NCBI RefSeq assembly: GCF_030503675.1
Contig: NZ_CP129964.1
Coordinates: forward strand, 3,286,001 to 3,350,000
Direction: 5' to 3'
From: Lutimonas zeaxanthinifaciens
GTDB lineage: Bacteria > Bacteroidota > Bacteroidia > Flavobacteriales > Flavobacteriaceae
Length of the DNA: 64,000 nt
Shown here: positions 25,596 through 34,463 of the stretch, in pieces
How positions within the stretch are numbered: position 1 is the first letter of the stretch
How the letters are laid out: each line of letters starts with the position of its first letter
Position numbers and translations under genes: made by a program
The notes under the pieces: model-generated
Told to the model about the DNA's origin: nothing
The model's input: only the letters and a program-made list of their open reading frames with translations
Database searches by the model: none

Positions 25596-27119
25596 ATGGA
25601 AAAAAAAGTTATTCTAATTATTTTAGACGGATGGGGCGAAACCCAAAATCCGGATGTTTCAGCAATTTATCAGGCAGGTACTCCTTATTTTGATTATCTG
25701 ATCAAAAATTACCCCAATTCTAATTTAAGAACGGATGGGTATAACGTCGGTTTGCCGGATGGGCAGATGGGAAACAGCGAGGTAGGACATATGAACCTGG
25801 GGGCAGGTAGAATTGTTTATCAGGATTTTGTAAAGATCAATAACGCTGTTAACAGCGGATCTTTGGCTCAGGAAAAAGTGATTAAAGATGCTTTTGATTA
25901 TGCTAGGAAAGAAGGTAAGAAAATTCATTTTTTGGGATTGTTGTCTGACGGAGGAGTTCATTCTCATATCAATCACCTTAAGGGCCTTTTAAATGCGGCT
26001 CATGATGCAAACCTTGATGATGTTTTTGTACATGCCTTCACTGACGGAAGGGATGTAGATCCAAAATCAGGTATCGGTTTTGTAGAGGATATTGAAAATC
26101 ACATGGCTCAATCCACCGGAAAGCTTGCCAGTGTTTGTGGAAGGTATTATGCAATGGACAGGGATCAGCGATGGGAAAGAGTGAAGTTATCCTATGATGT
26201 CATGGTTAATGGCGAAGGAGAGAAATCATCAAATGCAATGGAGAGTATTCAGAAGAGTTACGATGAAGGTGTGACCGATGAATTCATCAAACCAATTGTA
26301 ATGGTTGATGATCATAATCAACCTGTAACGAAAATAGAAGAAGACGATGTTATAATTTTCTTCAATTTCAGAACTGACAGAGGAAGACAACTTACCCGAG
26401 TTCTGACCCAGGAGAATTTTCAAGAGTTTGGTATGCATACCCGCCCGCTTTATTACGTTACGATGACCAATTACGATGATTCATTTAAAGATGTCTTTGT
26501 GATCTATCCCAAGGATAATTTAAGTCAGACGCTGGGAGAGGTGCTGGAAAAAAATGGAAAAAAGCAAATTCGTATCGCGGAAACTGAAAAATATCCGCAT
26601 GTTACCTTTTTCTTCTCAGGAGGAAGAGAGGATGAATTTGAAGGAGAAAAGCGTTTGTTATGTCCCTCACCAAAGGTGGCAACTTATGATCTAAAACCTG
26701 AAATGAGTGCATATGACATTAGAGACGCCATCGTTCCTGAACTGGAGGCTCAGGAAGCAGATTTCATTTGTTTGAATTTTGCCAATACCGATATGGTTGG
26801 ACATACCGGAGTTATGGAGGCTGCCATGAAAGCTGCAGAGGCGGTAGACAGTTGTCTGGAAAAGGTTGTTACTACGGCCCTGGAAAACAACTATTCAAGC
26901 ATCATTATTGCAGATCACGGGAACAGCGAAAAGATGATCAATGAAGACGGTACACCGAATACAGCCCATACCATATATCCTGTGCCCCTCATTTTGGTCG
27001 AAAAAAATAAGGAAAACGGAATTCAAAACGGAATATTGGGAGATATTGCACCTACGGTACTGGACCTCCTACAGATTGCACAACCCGATGAAATGACAAG
27101 GGGATCGCTGTTAAAGTAG
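25596..27119 (+). CDS. gpmI: 2,3-bisphosphoglycerate-independent phosphoglycerate mutase
   Basis: 507 aa, full length. It interconverts 3- and 2-phosphoglycerate with a phosphoserine intermediate and two Mn ions. Metal ligand D11 lies in IILDGWG, the phosphorylated S61 in QMGNSEVGH, and the second metal cluster in NFANTDMVGHTG and IIADHGNSEKM. It is transcribed alone from its own -7 box. Confidence 0.98.
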   Translation: MEKKVILIILDGWGETQNPDVSAIYQAGTPYFDYLIKNYPNSNLRTDGYNVGLPDGQMGNSEVGHMNLGAGRIVYQDFVKINNAVNSGSLAQEKVIKDAFDYARKEGKKIHFLGLLSDGGVHSHINHLKGLLNAAHDANLDDVFVHAFTDGRDVDPKSGIGFVEDIENHMAQSTGKLASVCGRYYAMDRDQRWERVKLSYDVMVNGEGEKSSNAMESIQKSYDEGVTDEFIKPIVMVDDHNQPVTKIEEDDVIIFFNFRTDRGRQLTRVLTQENFQEFGMHTRPLYYVTMTNYDDSFKDVFVIYPKDNLSQTLGEVLEKNGKKQIRIAETEKYPHVTFFFSGGREDEFEGEKRLLCPSPKVATYDLKPEMSAYDIRDAIVPELEAQEADFICLNFANTDMVGHTGVMEAAMKAAEAVDSCLEKVVTTALENNYSSIIIADHGNSEKMINEDGTPNTAHTIYPVPLILVEKNKENGIQNGILGDIAPTVLDLLQIAQPDEMTRGSLLK

Positions 27120-27279
27120 CTGTAGACAGATTTATTTTCCCTTGATTATAAGCGCGTTACAAATGTAGTTGCAAGAAAATATTCTTTTTAACGTTATTTA
27201 TAGTGTTAAGTGGGTCTTTATAAAGGCTTTTGCTTGATTTAAGCACTTATTATAGTTAGATTTGATAAAAATTTTGAAG

Positions 27280-27696
27280 ATGAAGATTTTACCTAAAAAT
27301 TCTTTACTGATTGCGGTTGATTTTGATGGAACGATTGTGGAAGATGCATACCCAAAAATCGGTCAGGCCAAAATTTTCGCTTTTGACACTTTGCTCGAAT
27401 TGCAACAAAAAGGACATCGACTGATTCTTTGGACCTATCGTTACGGAGACAGATTACAGGAAGCTGTGGATTTCTGTAAAAAAAACGGCCTCGAATTCTA
27501 CGCTGTTAATAAAAGTTATCCCGAGGAGAAATTTGATGGAAGTATCAGCAGAAAGGTAAATGCAGATGTATTTATTGATGATAGAAATGTAGGAGGACTT
27601 CTGGGATGGGGAGAAATCTATCAGCAACTTTTAAAAACGGAAAAACCAAAGGAACACAAGTCTAAAAAGGGTCTTTTTGGATTGTTTAAGAGTTAA
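27280..27696 (+). CDS. HAD-superfamily hydrolase, BT0820-like
   Basis: 138 aa from the ATG at 27280; an upstream TTG at 27262 is in frame but less likely. The HAD nucleophile motif is DFDGTIVED (residues 14-22). The small size, the LILWTYRYGDRLQEAVDFCKKNG block and the VFIDDRNVGG end match the compact cap-less BT0820 family of Bacteroidota phosphatases. A basic C-terminal tail (KEHKSKKGLFGLFKS) is unusual. It starts a three-gene set with DUF4254 and a glycosyltransferase. Confidence 0.82.
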   Translation: MKILPKNSLLIAVDFDGTIVEDAYPKIGQAKIFAFDTLLELQQKGHRLILWTYRYGDRLQEAVDFCKKNGLEFYAVNKSYPEEKFDGSISRKVNADVFIDDRNVGGLLGWGEIYQQLLKTEKPKEHKSKKGLFGLFKS

Positions 27697-27702
27697 TTTT
27701 AT

Positions 27703-28305
27703 ATGAAGTCAAACGAAGCATTTACCATTTTTGAGAAAAGTATCAATGATTACCATCTTTCAGACGATGTTAATTCCACAATTAATAATCCCTACGAAAA
27801 AGCTGATATCAGGCATCTGTTCTATCATAAGAACTGGGTTGATGCCGTTCAGTGGCATTTAGAGGATATCATTCGTGATCCTGAGATCAATGCCCAGGAG
27901 GCACTCGAAATAAAAAGACGTATAGATCGATCCAATCAGGTCCGAACTGATATGGTAGAGTATATAGACAGTTATTTCATGGATCAGTATAAGGATATCA
28001 CCGTAAAAGAGAGTGCGAAGATCAATACCGAAAGCCCGGCATGGGCCTATGATCGTTTATCCATTTTGGCATTGAAAATTTACCATATGAAAGAGGAAGC
28101 TGAAAGAGAAGATGCTTCTGATTCTCATCGTGAAAATTGTTCTTTGAAATTATCGATTCTACTGGAACAAAAAAAAGACCTGAGCACTGCCATAGATGAA
28201 TTACTGGTTGATTTTGAGAATGGTGATAAATACATGAAAGTGTACAAGCAAATGAAAATGTACAACGATGATAATTTAAATCCGGTGCTTCGTGCTCGAA
28301 AATAA
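27703..28305 (+). CDS. DUF4254 domain protein
   Basis: 200 aa, all-helical and charged, with no signal peptide. It is recognised from YHLSDDVNSTINNPYEKADIRHLFYHKNWVDAVQWHLEDIIRDP near the N-terminus, the family core. DUF4254 proteins are known from Bacteroidota and usually sit beside lipopolysaccharide or heptose glycosyltransferases, as here. The next gene overlaps its end by 14 bases. No biochemical role is known to me. Confidence 0.82.
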   Translation: MKSNEAFTIFEKSINDYHLSDDVNSTINNPYEKADIRHLFYHKNWVDAVQWHLEDIIRDPEINAQEALEIKRRIDRSNQVRTDMVEYIDSYFMDQYKDITVKESAKINTESPAWAYDRLSILALKIYHMKEEAEREDASDSHRENCSLKLSILLEQKKDLSTAIDELLVDFENGDKYMKVYKQMKMYNDDNLNPVLRARK

Positions 28306-29347
28306 TTCAACTCCTCCTAAACACATACTTATTTTCCGCTTGTCGGCATTGGGAGATGTTGCCATGACAGTTCCGATTGTTCTGGCTCTGAGGCAGCAAT
28401 ATCCTGATCTTAAAATTTCCATTTTATCAAGAGCATTTTTCAAACCTTTTTTCGATGAAATACCAGAAATAAAATTTTACGCCATCGATCCTGAATACTT
28501 AAATTCAGGAATCCCTGGTCTTTATAAACTGTTTAAGAAATTATCGAAATACGATATTGATGCAGTAGCAGATCTCCATGATGTTTTAAGAACCAAGGTT
28601 CTTACAAACCTATTTAAAGCTCGTGGAGTTCATGCCGTCTCTATGGATAAAGGAAGGGCAGACAGAAAGAAACTGGTAGCCATTGGCGAAAAAAAAATCA
28701 AACCCATAAAATCAATTTTTGATCGTCATGCCGATGTGTGCAATTCACTTGGTCTGCCTATCGACCTGTCAAAAGTAAAACTATTGGAACAAAAATCCAT
28801 GTCTCCGGAGGTCGCTATAATTACCGGAGAGAAAAAAAACAAATGGATTGGAATTGCTCCTTTTGCAACCTACCAAACAAAAGTTTATCCAATGGAAAAA
28901 ATGGAGCAGGTCATTTTGGGACTCCAAAAAAACGGATACCAGATATTTCTGTTTGGAGGAGGCAAAAATGAAATAGAACCTTTGGAGAAAATCGCTTCAT
29001 CTTCAAAAAACTGTATCAATATGGCGGGGAAATTATCATTTCGTCGTGAACTTGAACTCATCAGCAATCTGGACCTTATGCTAAGCATGGACTCAGGGAA
29101 CGGCCATATGGCAGCAATGTACGAAATACCTGTAATCACCTTATGGGGAAACACCCATCCATATGCGGGATTTGTTCCGTTCAGACAGCCTTTGGAAAAC
29201 AGCCTGACATCCGACCTGAGCGAATATCCGTTTATACCTACTTCCATATATGGTGATAAAATAATACCCGGTTATGAAGATTGTATGAAATCCATAGATA
29301 CAACTACAGTTGTTGAGAAAATTAACAATATACTTAAGGAAAGCTGA
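28292..29347 (+). CDS. Glycosyltransferase family 9 (LPS heptosyltransferase-like)
   Basis: 351 aa, GTG start overlapping the DUF4254 stop. The GT-B fold of family 9 is indicated by HILIFRLSALGDVAMTVPIV at the N-terminus and by the donor-site segments NLDLMLSMDSGNGHMAAMYEIPVITLWG and IFLFGGGKNE. Family members add heptose or related sugars to lipopolysaccharide inner core at the cytoplasmic face of the inner membrane. The acceptor here is unknown. Confidence 0.9.
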   Translation: MLENNSTPPKHILIFRLSALGDVAMTVPIVLALRQQYPDLKISILSRAFFKPFFDEIPEIKFYAIDPEYLNSGIPGLYKLFKKLSKYDIDAVADLHDVLRTKVLTNLFKARGVHAVSMDKGRADRKKLVAIGEKKIKPIKSIFDRHADVCNSLGLPIDLSKVKLLEQKSMSPEVAIITGEKKNKWIGIAPFATYQTKVYPMEKMEQVILGLQKNGYQIFLFGGGKNEIEPLEKIASSSKNCINMAGKLSFRRELELISNLDLMLSMDSGNGHMAAMYEIPVITLWGNTHPYAGFVPFRQPLENSLTSDLSEYPFIPTSIYGDKIIPGYEDCMKSIDTTTVVEKINNILKES

Positions 29348-29387
29348 CTGCTCAAAACTGAAATTTCAAGTCATTATCTTTTTGTAC

Positions 29388-29395
29388 TATCTTTG
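29388..29395 (+). promoter_or_regulatory. -7 element upstream of map
   Basis: TAtcTTTG, a full -7 consensus match, 17 bases before the map ATG. Confidence 0.6.
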
Positions 29396-29412
29396 CCGCA
29401 TAATTTGGAAAT

Positions 29413-30219
29413 ATGATTAAAATTAAGACCCTTGAAGAGATTGAATTGATGAGAGAAAGTGCTCTTATCGTTTCCAGAACTCTAGGAGAAATTGCCAAAG
29501 CAATTAAACCAGGCGTAAGCACTTTGGAACTTGATAAAATCGCTGAAGAATTTATCAGAGACCAGGGAGCTATTCCCGGATTTCTTGGTTTATATGATTT
29601 TCCAAATACCCTGTGCATGAGTCCCAATGAGCAGGTAGTTCACGGGATTCCAAATAGTGATCCCTTGAAAGAAGGGGATATTATCTCTGTTGACTGCGGG
29701 GCTCTAAAAAATGGTTTTTACGGAGATCATGCATATACCTTTGCCGTTGGTGAAATAGATCCCGAAACTAAAAAGCTTCTCGAAATTACCAAAGAAAGCC
29801 TTTATGTGGGTATCAGACAATTCAGGGCGGGTAACAGGGTTGGTGATGTTGGGTTTGCGATACAGCAATTCACGGAAAGTCATGGGTATGGGGTGGTTCG
29901 AGAGCTTGTAGGCCATGGAATAGGAAAAGAAATGCATGAAGATCCTGAAATGCCTAATTACGGAAAACGAGGAAAGGGTAAAAAGTTTGTTGAGGGGATG
30001 GTTGTTGCCATTGAGCCGATGATCAATATGGGAACGCATCGCATCAAACAATACAGTGACGGATGGACCATTAAAACGGCAGATATGAAACCCAGTGCTC
30101 ATTTTGAGCATGACGTGGCCATCGTAAAAGGCAAACCGGAATTACTTTCAACCTTCCGGTATATCAATGAGGCATTGGGAATTGAAACCGATGAAGAGCT
30201 CGAATTCGGGTCTAAATAA
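29413..30219 (+). CDS. map: Type I methionine aminopeptidase
   Basis: 268 aa. It removes the initiator Met from nascent proteins. All metal ligands and the key His are visible: H78, D94 (VDCGA), D105 (YGDHAYTF), H168 (VGHGIGKEMHEDP), E201 (AIEPMINMG) and E232 (FEHDVAIV). There is no N-terminal extension. A methyltransferase gene follows after 9 bases, so they are likely cotranscribed. Confidence 0.97.
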   Translation: MIKIKTLEEIELMRESALIVSRTLGEIAKAIKPGVSTLELDKIAEEFIRDQGAIPGFLGLYDFPNTLCMSPNEQVVHGIPNSDPLKEGDIISVDCGALKNGFYGDHAYTFAVGEIDPETKKLLEITKESLYVGIRQFRAGNRVGDVGFAIQQFTESHGYGVVRELVGHGIGKEMHEDPEMPNYGKRGKGKKFVEGMVVAIEPMINMGTHRIKQYSDGWTIKTADMKPSAHFEHDVAIVKGKPELLSTFRYINEALGIETDEELEFGSK

Positions 30220-30228
30220 GCTGTTGAT

Positions 30229-30993
30229 ATGAAGGTATTCAAATTGGTCCTTAATACAATTCCCCGACCTTATTTGATCAAATTAAGTTATGTGGCTCGG
30301 CCATTCTTATCCCTTTGGTTAAAGGGAAATCGTTATACCGATCCCATCGATGGAAAAAGCTTTAAGCGTTTTTTACCCTATGGTTACGGAGTTCAAAGGC
30401 CGAATGTTCTGTCTCCGAGTACACTTTCCCTGGAAAGACATCGGTTGATATGGCTTTATCTCAAAAACGAGACGGACTTCTTTAAAAAACCGTTAAAGGT
30501 ATTGCACATGGCTCCCGAACAGTGCTTTTTATCACTGTTCCGAAAAATGAATAATCTGGATTATACAACGGCTGATCTCTATAGTCCGATCGTCGATATA
30601 AAAGCTGATATTCTTGATCTTCCTTTTGAAGATAACTCTTTTGACCTCGTTTTGTGCAATCACGTTTTGGAGCATATCGACAATGATCATAAGGCCATGA
30701 AAGAACTTTTTCGGGTCATGAAAAAAGGGGGAATGGGAATCTTTCAGGTTCCTCAGGAAATTGAGAGAGAGAAGACTTTTGAAGACCCTGCAATTACCGA
30801 TCCCGAGGATAGAGCAAAACACTTTGGGCAATACGATCATGTTAGAGTATACGGACGAGACTATTTTGACCGGCTTCGATCTGCTGGATTCAAAGTTGAA
30901 GAAGTTGATTATTCAAAAGTCCTGAGTCCCGAGGATATTGATAAATATCGACTGGCCGATGGAGAAATACTTCCTGTCTGCTTTAAACCCTGA
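30229..30993 (+). CDS. Class I SAM-dependent methyltransferase
   Basis: 254 aa. Motif I is weak (LKVLHMAPEQCFLSLF), but the methyltransferase-11 core is clear: ADILDLPFEDNSFDLVLCNHVLEHIDNDHKAMKELFRVMKKGGMGIFQVP. The N-terminal 90 residues (IPRPYLIKLSYVARPFLSLWLKGNRYTDPIDGKSF) recur in a Bacteroidota group of unknown substrate. It follows map closely and ends 12 bases from convergent batE. Confidence 0.82.
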   Translation: MKVFKLVLNTIPRPYLIKLSYVARPFLSLWLKGNRYTDPIDGKSFKRFLPYGYGVQRPNVLSPSTLSLERHRLIWLYLKNETDFFKKPLKVLHMAPEQCFLSLFRKMNNLDYTTADLYSPIVDIKADILDLPFEDNSFDLVLCNHVLEHIDNDHKAMKELFRVMKKGGMGIFQVPQEIEREKTFEDPAITDPEDRAKHFGQYDHVRVYGRDYFDRLRSAGFKVEEVDYSKVLSPEDIDKYRLADGEILPVCFKP

Positions 30994-31004
30994 TTATAGG
31001 TTTT

Positions 31005-31772
31005 CTAGATTTCCCTAATTGAAGAAGCATCAAGCCACCCCATTTTGCCGTCAGCTATTTTGATCTTTTTCCAATTGTCCAAAGACTCCAGTACGGTCAC
31101 CTTGGTACCTTCGTGAAGTTCAAAATACAATTCACTGGATTTTGTAGGTGCACTCTTCACCTCCACGGCATTTGAAAATACCACGGCCTGTATATTATTG
31201 TCTACATAATGTTTGTTCCGAAAGGCGAAAAATACAGAAGTTGTGACAAAGATCACGCATAACCCACTCGTGATAAAATAGAATCTTTTTTTGCTCGTAC
31301 TGTATGAAAAATGATAGAGCAAGAATAAAAGTGCAAAGAGGAAAGCGAGACCAACTGCTATCTTAGCCCAGGTCTCATAATTCAGCCTCAAAACTATTCC
31401 GTCCATGAACTTTTGTCCCAGGCTTTTTGGAAGAGGTTCAATATTATCAAGGGTCATCCTGTTGGCAAATTCCAGATTAAATTTAATATCATTATTGTTG
31501 GGCGCCATTTTCAATGCCTTCTCATAGTAATAAATTGACGGAGCGACCTGATTGGTTTTGTAGTAAATATTGGCCATATTAAAATACAAAGACCAGGATT
31601 CAAGCTCTTGAACTTCTATTTTCTTGTATAATTCCAAGGCCTTCAAGTAATTTTCCTGCTGGTAAAACTTGTTGGCAGATGTAAAAAGACTGTCTACATT
31701 CTGTGCCTTAAGTGATACCCCTGTCAGTGATATTACTGTGATAAGAACAATATGTATAAAACCTTTTTGCAT
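31005..31772 (-). CDS. batE: BatE: TPR / SH3-domain membrane protein
   Basis: 255 aa. A signal peptide is followed by two to three TPR units (residues about 25-110, ENYLKALELYKKIE, IYYYEKALKMAPNNNDIKFNLEFANR). Two membrane helices lie near 137-185. A C-terminal bacterial SH3 domain (AVEVKSAPTKSSELYFELHEGTKVTVLESLDNWKKI) should face the periplasm. It is the last gene of the Bat operon, known in Bacteroides fragilis for aerotolerance and in spirochaetes for stress resistance. Confidence 0.87.
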   Translation of the reverse strand: MQKGFIHIVLITVISLTGVSLKAQNVDSLFTSANKFYQQENYLKALELYKKIEVQELESWSLYFNMANIYYKTNQVAPSIYYYEKALKMAPNNNDIKFNLEFANRMTLDNIEPLPKSLGQKFMDGIVLRLNYETWAKIAVGLAFLFALLFLLYHFSYSTSKKRFYFITSGLCVIFVTTSVFFAFRNKHYVDNNIQAVVFSNAVEVKSAPTKSSELYFELHEGTKVTVLESLDNWKKIKIADGKMGWLDASSIREI

Positions 31773-31787
31773 AATTCTTAGTTACTT

Positions 31788-33548
31788 TTATAGCTGTTTG
31801 TCAATCTTTGATATTACCGTTTTCGCGTTTTCATACTCCTTCTTCATCATCACATCCGTTGAAGGTGTGTAACGCGCATAGTCACAATTTTCCAGAACTT
31901 TGCTGAACTCGCTTATCGTATCCTGATCCACCTCTTTCTTTTTAAGAATTTCAGCAATCTTCTCTCTTGATATTTCAGAGGTTTCAACATGAAGCTTTGC
32001 CTTAAGATAATTGTGAAGAGCCTTTTCCAACGCGATGTAGAACGCCTCCTTTCTTCCCAATTCTTTTTTGGCCTGAGACAGATATCTGCGCGCAAGCCTA
32101 TCCGCTTTACGCCTCTTGTTTCCTATAATATCACTATCTCTCTCCTGTTTTTTCTTTCCAATGAAAATTCCTAGCGGAATGGATAACAAAGGTAGAATCA
32201 TCAACCAATAAAATAAATTAGACCCAAAGAAATCATCTTCCTTCATGACAGAAACAAAATCAGACTTCAATGCGATATATCGAATATCCCCTTCATTACT
32301 GATCACCGATTTTTTATTTGACACAACTGCTTCATCAACGGGTTCTGCACCTTGTAAAGCATTGAGAAGAATTGGCTCAGATTCTATCGAGTAATACTTT
32401 TGTTCCTTCGGATTGAAATATGAAAAACCAACTGAAGGAATCTGGAACTTTCCTCTTGACTGAGGAACAATGGCATACTGGTCGTAAACAGACCCGGTTA
32501 ATCCGCTAAGAGTTGTTTTAATATTTTCCTTGTATTCCGGCTCATAAACCTCAAGGCCGCTTGAGGTTTCAATACCCGGTAGTTTAACCAGTTTTAGATT
32601 TCCCTTGCCTTTTAGTTCTACTTTAATCAGGGCAGATTCATTGGCCTTTAACACGGTTTTGTTCGGGGTAACCGAGAACTTATAATCACCAACGGCACCC
32701 GTAAAATTAAAAGGCTTGCCTTCTTCCGGCAATTCTTTCACCCGTATGGTCTTTTTACCTGAGGTGAGAGTGAAATTCACATCATTCATTAACATGTTTC
32801 CAAAGAAATCACGTCTTCCGATGGGAACACCTGCAGTAATTTCCATTTCCAGCGGATCTATTTCAAGTTCCCCTGATTTATGCGGTATCAATACCATTTT
32901 CCGAACAATAACAAATCGATGGGGTTTTCCACCGTAAGTGCCATTTTTTGCAACCCATTTTTTTACCTCGATGTTCTGATTCCAGAATCCATTAAAAGAG
33001 GGTGAGGAAGCTTCCCTGGTATTTTGAACATTTACCTTCTCAGTATCCACATATAATTTATACACCACAGAAATACTTTCTCCTACATAAGGCCTTAAAT
33101 TAGATACCTCAGCTACCAAATGTATATTCTGCTGCGCCACATACCTGGGATCATTTGGATCCTCCGGAATCTCAATCGCATCAGAAACCGTAACCCTTAC
33201 CGTATTTGATTTGATCTCCTCACCTTCATAGGTAATTGTTGCCGAGGGTATTATAAATGTTCCCTTTGAAATCGGCTGGATCACATAGGTATAGGTAAGT
33301 TTGTATGAAGTTCTTCCGTTGATGGAAGAAAAACTACTCGATTGACTTGGTCCGGCCAAAACCTTAAAATTCTTAAAGTCAGGAGGGGTGAAGTCATCAC
33401 CTCCCTGCCTGTCAATTGAAAATTCAATTCTCAAACGTTCATTGAGACCAAGTTCAGTCTTACTCACAGCTGTTTTAAACGTCACCTGAGCCATGACGCC
33501 TTGTACTGTCAGCAGTATTATCAATGTGCTTAAAAACTTTCGTTTCAT
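31788..33548 (-). CDS. batD: BatD: large periplasmic/membrane protein of the aerotolerance operon
   Basis: 586 aa. A signal peptide (MKRKFLSTLIILLTVQGVMA) is followed by about 400 residues of beta-rich modules (FKTAVSKTELGLNERLRIEFSID; YVGESISVVYKLYVD). One membrane helix near 440-460 (LFYWLMILPLLSIPLGIFIG) precedes a cytoplasmic helical C-terminus. Its C-terminal domain (EAFYIALEKALHNYLKAKL) resembles that of the protein at 36497. It belongs to the BatD family and is thought to scaffold the Bat complex in the periplasm. The gap to batE is 15 bases. Confidence 0.9.
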   Translation of the reverse strand: MKRKFLSTLIILLTVQGVMAQVTFKTAVSKTELGLNERLRIEFSIDRQGGDDFTPPDFKNFKVLAGPSQSSSFSSINGRTSYKLTYTYVIQPISKGTFIIPSATITYEGEEIKSNTVRVTVSDAIEIPEDPNDPRYVAQQNIHLVAEVSNLRPYVGESISVVYKLYVDTEKVNVQNTREASSPSFNGFWNQNIEVKKWVAKNGTYGGKPHRFVIVRKMVLIPHKSGELEIDPLEMEITAGVPIGRRDFFGNMLMNDVNFTLTSGKKTIRVKELPEEGKPFNFTGAVGDYKFSVTPNKTVLKANESALIKVELKGKGNLKLVKLPGIETSSGLEVYEPEYKENIKTTLSGLTGSVYDQYAIVPQSRGKFQIPSVGFSYFNPKEQKYYSIESEPILLNALQGAEPVDEAVVSNKKSVISNEGDIRYIALKSDFVSVMKEDDFFGSNLFYWLMILPLLSIPLGIFIGKKKQERDSDIIGNKRRKADRLARRYLSQAKKELGRKEAFYIALEKALHNYLKAKLHVETSEISREKIAEILKKKEVDQDTISEFSKVLENCDYARYTPSTDVMMKKEYENAKTVISKIDKQL

Positions 33549-33598
33549 TTTACCTTTACAACTTCCGATCTGTCAAAACGACAAAATTCGAATTTTAT

Positions 33599-34462
33599 TT
33601 ACCAGTCTTTATCCTGATTTAACTTTTTACCTTTTGCTTTTTTAGCGTTAACTTTTTTCTGAGTCTTATTTTCTTCATTGCTCATAGCCTCAAGAAGCTG
33701 TTCAATTTGCTGTTGACTCAACTGATTGGGCTGAGGCTGTTTCTGTTGCTCTTTCTTATCTCCCTGATCCTGTTGATCCTGATTATCCTTCTGATCCTGT
33801 TCATCTTCATTGTTATCACCCTGGTTTTGATCCTGATCTTTCTTTTCATCGTCTCCCTGCTCCTCTTCCTTGTCCTTATTCTCGCTATTTTGATCTTGAT
33901 TCTGATCCTGATTCTGGTCCTGGTTCTGATCCTTATTTTGATCCTGTTTCTGATCCTTATTCTCATCATTTTGCTGCTGATCCTTCAGTAGCTTTTGAGC
34001 CAGAGCCAGATTATAACGCGTATTTTCATCTCCCGGATTGATCAGCAGTGAGTTCTTATAGGCCTCTATTGCCTTGGCATATTGCTTTTGCTTCATCATA
34101 ACGTTTCCAATATTATGAAAAGCTTTTTCTCTGGTTTCATTATCACCAGCGCTTTTGGCAACCAGCTCATATTGAGGCAAGGCCTCTTCAAATCGGTCTT
34201 GTTCATATACAGCATTACCCAAATTGTACCCGGCCGTCCTGTAATTTGGATTCTCCTTCAGTGCCTTTTTATATTTGACCTCAGCATCCACAAACCTTTT
34301 TTCTTTAAAAAGATCATTCCCTTTTCTTAGAATCTGTTTTTCTGCAAGTTTGATTTTTGCCGGCTTCTCATTTGCTTCCGGTTTTTCCTGTTTCTCTTTT
34401 ACATTTTCCTGAGCAAAAACCGCCAAGGGTAAAAAGAAACATGTAAATACAATATTTTTCAT
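33599..34462 (-). CDS. batC: BatC: TPR protein with long Gln/Asp/Asn-rich tail
   Basis: 287 aa from the ATG at 34462, one base after the batB stop; an in-frame ATG at 34474 overlaps batB. The signal peptide is MKNIVFTCFFLPLAVFA. TPR units span about residues 45-155 (GNDLFKEKRFVDAEVKYKKALKENPNY, AIEAYKNSLLINPGDENTRYNLALA). The next 90 residues are nearly all D, Q, N, E and K in DQNQ-type repeats, encoded by short degenerate DNA repeats at about 33735-33990. It ends in a lysine-rich tail. BatC TPR proteins act in the periplasm with BatA, BatB and BatD. Confidence 0.88.
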   Translation of the reverse strand: MKNIVFTCFFLPLAVFAQENVKEKQEKPEANEKPAKIKLAEKQILRKGNDLFKEKRFVDAEVKYKKALKENPNYRTAGYNLGNAVYEQDRFEEALPQYELVAKSAGDNETREKAFHNIGNVMMKQKQYAKAIEAYKNSLLINPGDENTRYNLALAQKLLKDQQQNDENKDQKQDQNKDQNQDQNQDQNQDQNSENKDKEEEQGDDEKKDQDQNQGDNNEDEQDQKDNQDQQDQGDKKEQQKQPQPNQLSQQQIEQLLEAMSNEENKTQKKVNAKKAKGKKLNQDKDW

Positions 34463-34463
34463 T

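Noticed and set aside
33707-33991. Plus-strand frame encoding a very Leu/Ile-rich membrane-like peptide
   Set aside because: It is the antisense of the D/Q/N-rich BatC tail; complementing GAT/CAG-type codons necessarily gives Ile/Leu codons. No promoter or start context supports it.
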